Source: Saksenaea vasiformis B4078 (lineage: Eukaryota; Mucoromycota; Mucoromycetes; Mucorales; Saksenaeaceae). Taken from it: DNA of 64,000 nt. The stretch covers positions 41,356 through 105,355 of the forward strand of contig JNDT01002248.1 in assembly GCA_000697055.1 (NCBI GenBank). The letters run 5' to 3'. The notes under the pieces were generated by a model, which saw only the letters and a program-made list of their open reading frames with translations, was not told where the DNA came from and did not search any database. Position numbers and translations under genes: made by a program. This document shows positions 58,680 through 64,000 of the stretch, piece by piece (position 1 is the stretch's first letter; the number at the start of each line of letters is the position of its first letter).

Positions 58680-59825
58680 CTAGGACGCTTTTCTGACGGA
58701 TTCTTCCAGCGAGTCGAAAACACTGGCCATGCCGAAGATCTCTAGGGACTGTTGTACGACATAATTGGAACCTGCCCATTTTCGTAACTGTTGAACGAAT
58801 GCTAAACGTCGTGACAAACGGTCAAGCCTTCGTCTAAGCCGAATGGTTTCCGTAGATCTATTCTCTTTCTCCACTTGTACCGACAAGTACAGCTCCTCGT
58901 TCTCCCTACCATCTTTCGGTGGCTCCAGGTAGTCCATCACCAGATCAGCCATGCACGTCAACAAGTGTGCCAGAAATTCAATCATGTAGCTATTGGCATG
59001 GTGCAAAGCCAGTTGCAAAGCCTCTACAACACGTTCCACACTTTTAGTGCAAAGATCAGCTGTGCTTTTTGCCTCGTGGAATATCGACAGGCACCGTAAC
59101 AGGGTGGCGGTGGATGTTGTGGCTGTATGTGTGGTATCCGGTCGTACGGGTCTGAGAATACAGATGGGTTTGATCAAAGGGTCGTCCATCGCCGCACACG
59201 ACAGCCGTCTTGGAACATTCATCAAACTCAAGGTAACCCAGTCGTAACTCCCGTCGTTCGAACGCCAGCGAATTTGGAATAGACGATAGGTGTTCTTATA
59301 AGTTTGACGGAGTCCTTCACACACATTCTTGACATCATCAGGGTGGATAAAAGACAGAAGCGGGCGGTCAAGTAAATCAGGTACCGTTTGTTTTAGAGCG
59401 GATGAAGGATGAACAAGTTCAATGGTGCCATAAGTATTTAGACGTAGAACGGTAATCGGTGATATGGGCTGTGTTGGTGTCGGCATCTGAGGGATAGAAA
59501 GCGAGGGAGATAAAAGAGTATGAGGTGCATAAGCTGGCCGTATTAACCAATAGTCGAGACCAGCCGCCGCATCTAACGGGTCAGGATGTAAACAGACTTC
59601 CAGGGGTACCTGTCCTTGAGACTCATGCCGCGCAAGGACACGATTTGGGTGCAAGAATTGAAAATCAAGGATGGCTAAATTGTGGCCAATAAGTTGCGAG
59701 GGTGAATAACCCAGAAGTTCGAACACTTCATCTGTTGCGCTGATAATAGATTTTTTAACTTGACTGACAATAAGTAACGAGGACGAACGAAGAGGGCATT
59801 GGTGGAAGGAGTGTTGAGGCGACAT
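58680..59825 (-). CDS. PAS-domain protein
   Basis: Single exon, 381 residues from MSPQHSFHQ. A first PAS domain is seen at ISATDEVFELLGYSPSQLIGHN (residues about 25-130). A second is near VLRLNTYGTIELVHPS.. LLSFIHPDDVKNVCEGLRQT.. FQIRWRSNDGSYDWVTLSLM (about 140-250), with the PAS-fold strand pattern. No LOV Cys signature (GRNCRFLQ) is present, so blue-light sensing via FMN is not indicated. The C-terminus is helical and charged (VEKENRSTETIRLRRRLDRL). No zinc finger or kinase is attached, unlike White Collar proteins. It may be a small sensory or dimerisation partner. A longer frame upstream adds only a Phe-rich stretch, so I chose the Met at 59825. Confidence 0.85.
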   Translation of the reverse strand: MSPQHSFHQCPLRSSSLLIVSQVKKSIISATDEVFELLGYSPSQLIGHNLAILDFQFLHPNRVLARHESQGQVPLEVCLHPDPLDAAAGLDYWLIRPAYAPHTLLSPSLSIPQMPTPTQPISPITVLRLNTYGTIELVHPSSALKQTVPDLLDRPLLSFIHPDDVKNVCEGLRQTYKNTYRLFQIRWRSNDGSYDWVTLSLMNVPRRLSCAAMDDPLIKPICILRPVRPDTTHTATTSTATLLRCLSIFHEAKSTADLCTKSVERVVEALQLALHHANSYMIEFLAHLLTCMADLVMDYLEPPKDGRENEELYLSVQVEKENRSTETIRLRRRLDRLSRRLAFVQQLRKWAGSNYVVQQSLEIFGMASVFDSLEESVRKAS

Positions 59826-62548
59826 ACAGTAAGTAAAGTAGATATAAAAGAGAAAGAAGGTGAAGAAGAAAAAAAACAAAAAAAACAACCGAAGTAGAAA
59901 TCAATATGCACAGGTTTTTCATCACGCGACTTAATGGCTTTTTATTCTCCCGCTTACAACCTTTTTATTTTTTTTTGCTGTCCGTTCACATGAAAAGGCG
60001 GAGAAAGCTTACTTCGGACAATCAAATGGTGTATCCTCGACGGAACGCAGGACAAGCTGCTTTTAAACTTGTAAAGATTCATTTCAAATCGGTAACTTTT
60101 TGTTTCTTGTCTTTCAACACGTGTCTGAGCAGTCATCCCTGGTTGACAACTCCCGGCAGCATGTCATGTCGGTAATGGATTCTTTCACGGTAGCAAATAC
60201 GCGATTGGCCCTCAAGTTCCTTCGGAATGGTTTTGTTCCTTTCAGAACATGATCTCTGATCACCGAATCAGTTTGGATCGCGAAGCAAGTTAGTCGGCTC
60301 ACGTGGAAAGTAGTGTGGCTCGCTGCTGAGAGCTCTTCTACGCGTTCTCTCGGTTGTGCTTCCTGAGTGCTGTGAGAGTATTTGCTGGACTGGACTATTC
60401 TTCCGTAATATGCTTACAGCAGGTCGCAAACTGGTAAAAAGGTAGGAGCTTAACTGCGCTGCATATGACCATGTTATCCTTTGCATGAGAAGGTTGTCAT
60501 CGCGTCGATCGTTCGTATGGGTTGACATAACTCTGAGTCGCGCTGTATACCCGTACGTATGGACAATAGAAATCTGTTCTTCTTTCCATCGCATAATGTA
60601 GAAGTATAATAATATATTAAATGACGCTTATATACTGTTTATTGAAGAGCCAGTCGCAAATGAAAGTGAAATGGACCACTTTCCGTGCAAAAGCACATGA
60701 CTCAACCGTCTCCAACATGCACAGGTAGTGCGCAAACCTGAGTACCCACCATGTCGTGCCATTCATATATCAATGGGATTATGGTTCACAAGATAAGATA
60801 ATTTGGTCAGATATCCAAACTCTGGACCATCGACAATGCTGGGTGTATCTCCACTGGATAACCTATGCCTTTGTTCAGAGTAGAATTCGACCTCGGGCAA
60901 TATCATTATCTTGGTGCCCTCCTCGCCCATGGAACCACCTGACACGGATACTACAGATATACATTTCCTTGTTGCTGTTGAATTGGGCATTCCAATGACG
61001 AGTGCAGAGAGACTATCAAGGATCTAGCATGCATCAATGGCGCATGGATTATGACGCAATTGTTGGTATTATCCTTCTTATTGTATAATAGCATCCTTCC
61101 AAAAGAACATTTCATCGTTCCTTGTGAAAACCTTATTTCCGAAACACAATCGACAATTAGGTTTTTTTTTCGGCAGACTTGACATAACACAGCGTTGCTT
61201 CCTCCGAAATACAAGTGACTCCTAATAGACCGTTCCTTGCGTGGCAGAAACTCTTGATGCGATTAAGTGGGATTTGTAGACAAGATAGAAACAGTAGACT
61301 GTATCCATTAACGAATGTTTCACTACACGCATTTCGATAGCCGCTTTGTATCGTCTTGGCAGTGAAACTACTGATTATCGCAAACGCTTTCTGTCGTTCA
61401 TTTTATCAGAACGTTCTCCGACTATGGTATTACAAATTAACTTCCACTGTTCCAACGGATGATTCAGCTCTCAGGAAAGTTATAGCTTGTGTCACCCGTG
61501 TCCGAAAACACGGTCCTAAGTGTGGTCTCAATAAAGATTTCGTCCAGTCATTTCAGGAAGTAAAGTCGCTGTTTTTGAATTTGATGTCGTGCAAAAAAAG
61601 CTTCGTGTCGGTTGATCCAGCAATGAAATCGTGTTCGCATGTGATGAACTTCATTCATTTTTACAACTAAAAAGATTGGAAATATTTCTTATTGCAGTTC
61701 CCGCAGGTCCCTATTTTCTACCCCTTTTTTTTTCTATGGCTTTGTGTCTTGCGAATGGTTATTCTTCTTTTGACTACATGCCTTCCTCTTGCGATACTTT
61801 TCTTCTTCAGGACATTTCTTCTCGAGGACGGATTTCCTTGAAAATGATTCTTGCGAAATTTTATGATATACCTTCCTTCATGCAGAATCTTTCAACAATT
61901 TCTTCTTTCAATACTTCTTCTTTTTGTTAGGCTCTCTCGGAATGGCGGATGTCCAGAACTTTTGTAGATATGACATCATTTTCCGAATCAAAAGATGACG
62001 AATAAATATGCAATGTCTGAGTGACCGCCGATGTTTTAAGAAATATAGTTGATTAAAATGATCGCTGCTGAACGATAGTACGCATGTTTCTAAAGAGGAT
62101 GACGCACACATTTTATTTAGAAAGGCTCTTTTGAAAAAGATGACATGGGTCATCGATGTGTTGTGATGACTGTCCGTGTCGCCGATAGTGCTCAAGGCTG
62201 GTGTCGAGGTCATGTCGAAAATCTGGTATGCGTTCGTAAAGAGCCTCCGGGTTCTGTGTTTCGAACGACAACCTTCCGTGGTACTCGATATTATCATCGT
62301 CAACTATTGTTGGCTGGGAATTGCTAGGGACACTCCAACGGGACACCACAGTCCCCCAAATTCTGAGCGGCTAGTAAAATAGAAGTGCCATTAGTTGCCA
62401 TAATAAGATGTAGTATAATACGGAAATAGCGAAGCGTCTCACAGCGAAGTGTTCTATAGTGGAGCACTCCATAGCAGAGTCAGATACACTACATTAAACA
62501 CTCTATATAAAAATATTTGGTAAAAGAATAAGTTGGGAAGTGTTTTAG

Positions 62549-63062
62549 GAAACAGAACATAGAAATGTTTCACGATGAGTTCATACCAGAATAATAAGTA
62601 ATTAAAGAGATGCATGAATCTTTTTTTTTATTCTTCGGCTCTGTTCAACTTTAATGTCCCCGGTAAGAACATCAATCCGTTACACCTGCAAGATTATTCA
62701 TGTTTTCCGCCTCTAGTTTAGGCTGCATGACCTCTGTCCCGAACCGTCTTGACCGTGTGTGTGTAACTTATGTTCACCACTTAGGTAAACGTTGCCATAT
62801 TCAGCATTGCTGAATTTTTCCTGATAGATCGCCAGACGTTGGATCGCTTCAAGTCCTCTGCAGACCGTCCCACAATCGGCCGCTCCTAGATACTGACCGT
62901 CCTCCCTCCACCTACTCCCACCGCTTCGGTGCGGGATTGGGTCCCCGTATAATCATGGGATTACCCCTTGGGGGAATAAGTAAAAGACCTCAAAGCATCT
63001 TTCATTTTCTAACCATGAGTTATTTTTTATGCTGCTCGAATAAAGTTTGCGTCCACTGGATA
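62549..63062 (+). repeat. Dispersed repeat, copy 2
   Basis: Diverged second copy of the segment at 28140-28668, same strand. It shares TCTGTCCCGAACCGTC, GGATCGCTTCAAGTCCTCTGCA and GAATAAAGTTTGCGTCCA in the same order. It also keeps a GGTAAG..CTAG intron-like pair in the same place, suggesting that both derive from a spliced transcript or an old transposon. Confidence 0.7.
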
Positions 63063-63726
63063 TCTATTTTTCATAACGACACTTCCTAAACCACCATCTC
63101 CTTTCTATTCTTGCACGTCTTTCGACTTGAGGTCATCTTTTATGTTTTTGATGTAAGCTGCAGCTAGCTTCCTATTATACTGTAGATACGACCGTCATGA
63201 CGCAGATTTATGAGAGGACGGTGGGCCAGACCCGCCAAAATGCTAATCGATCACGTAAGAATCAGCCAACCAAATTCCATTGCACACACCTACAGCACTC
63301 TAAATAGACAAGTGCCTTTTGTAATGAGAAGCGACACTTGATGTTGCAAGGGCAACCTTCCTTTCCTTGGTTTAATGAAAATCCGACGGCAGTAACGGGA
63401 TCAATCTGTTTATGCAATTACCATTAAGACCGGCTGTAAAATAATACTGAAGAAAGGGTAAGTTACTTACAATAAGAAAAACGTACTGCGAATGATCGCC
63501 CGGAAGCGCAATATAATTACCGATTACATTCGGCTGTTTTCATAATCGCGATTTGGTTGCATCAGCTGAATGAACGAACTAAGTGACATTCGAATGAGCT
63601 AATGCCCATTCCAACTGACGTTCGAAATGAGGGACCACTTCAATACTCGCACATCTTTTTGTTTCCTTGGTAAACGGTGCATTATCTTGGGGAGTGACAT
63701 AACGCGCTGAGGTTGATTTCTCAAGG

Positions 63727-63742
63727 GGCCTTTAAAAAGGCC
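63727..63742 (+). other. Perfect palindrome followed by T-run
   Basis: GGCCTTT-AA-AAAGGCC is a 7-bp stem with a 2-base centre, followed at 63744 by nine or more T. It resembles a hairpin plus U-tract, but no RNA gene was found upstream, so it may be chance. Confidence 0.35.
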
Positions 63743-63894
63743 GTTTTTTTTTCCTTTTCGTTTTCTTTTCTCTTTCGTTTATATCTTTCTTTTGGTAAGT
63801 CTTCCTTCTCTTCTTTATACTTCTTGTACTCAGTGTCGGAGGCCAACATCATCATTATGCGCTCTTGTTGTCCTGGCCAGACATACAAGACGTT

Positions 63895-63917
63895 GCAAAG
63901 AGCTGGCCACTCTTTGC
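63895..63917 (+). other. Perfect 8-bp stem hairpin
   Basis: GCAAAGAG-CTGGCCA-CTCTTTGC pairs fully around a 7-base loop. It lies near the window end in a T-rich leader-like region; its role is unknown. Confidence 0.4.
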
Positions 63918-64000
63918 TGATGATGCCGACAAAAGAGTTTTTTTTTATATATTTTTTTCTTTCTTCTCTTTTCTTTTTTTTTTCCTTATTCTTTTTTTTT

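Larger units (their letters stand above)
59826..64000. other. Gene-poor right end
   Basis: More than 4 kb without a convincing gene; the short frames (for example 60268-60594 -, 61631-61930 +, 61908-62303 -) lack domains. It holds copy 2 of the dispersed repeat, a palindrome with T-run at 63727-63752 and a perfect hairpin at 63895-63917. The last 300 bases are very T/C-rich, with GTAAG at 63796, and may be the leader of a gene outside the window. Confidence 0.5.

Noticed and set aside
58680..59825. LOV blue-light photoreceptor
   Set aside because: PAS folds are present but the flavin-binding Cys signature of LOV domains is absent.
61631..62349. Several 80-130 residue frames near the right end
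   Set aside because: Overlapping on both strands, no domains, composition expected from AT-rich non-coding DNA.

Overview
The window looks like nuclear DNA of a filamentous early-diverging fungus, most likely Mucoromycota. This rests on short GT-AG introns (about 45-60 bases, many with T-runs before the acceptor), moderate GC, compact genes on both strands, AT-rich spacers, and fungal families such as Zn2Cys6, Rpo41, Lrg1-like LIM-RhoGAP, Pfa4-like DHHC and Pns1. The phylum is an inference; no database was searched. I see no rRNA, tRNA or CRISPR array.

Layout. 818-4122 (+) holds an intron-rich Fanzor (eukaryotic TnpB relative), recognised by its RuvC and zinc-ribbon motifs and carrying an in-frame TAG. 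Then come nicotinate phosphoribosyltransferase (4594-5894, +), a small Cys-rich protein (7028-7441, +), a TPR-like protein (7935-8450, -), mitochondrial RNA polymerase (8969-13172, +) and a cyclin (14195-14841, +). A gene-poor stretch with a MITE-like inverted repeat leads to a large Glu/Val-rich CAAX protein (17545-19368, -), an Mss4-like protein (20288-20751, +) tail-to-tail with a Tah18/NDOR1 diflavin reductase (20887-23294, -), and two secreted Cys-rich genes arranged head to head (23975-24376, -, frame interrupted; 26160-27041, +).

The middle carries a DHHC palmitoyltransferase (28891-30269, +), an F-box protein (31664-33412, +), transaldolase (33718-34799, +), an RS-domain protein fused to a degenerate RNase H fold (35152-37004, +), a FYVE protein (37695-39796, -), an unknown coiled-coil protein (41177-42357, -), a Zn2Cys6 regulator (43137-45521, +) and a Pns1/CTL transporter (45778-47520, +). 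The right part has a LIM-RhoGAP (47832-51501, -), a holo-ACP synthase (51997-52519, -), a BTB-BTB-CAP-Gly protein (53094-55934, -) and a PAS protein (58680-59825, -). The last 4 kb is non-coding as far as I can see, with one copy of a dispersed repeat whose partner lies at about 28.1-28.7 kb.

The genes do not form a pathway cluster; this is ordinary mixed fungal gene order. The unusual items are the Fanzor, the RS/pseudo-RNase H fusion, the prenylated repeat protein, the BTB/CAP-Gly fusion, the dispersed repeat pair, and three reading frames each broken by what looks like one small lesion. Exon coordinates were worked out by hand from splice consensus and frame continuity.
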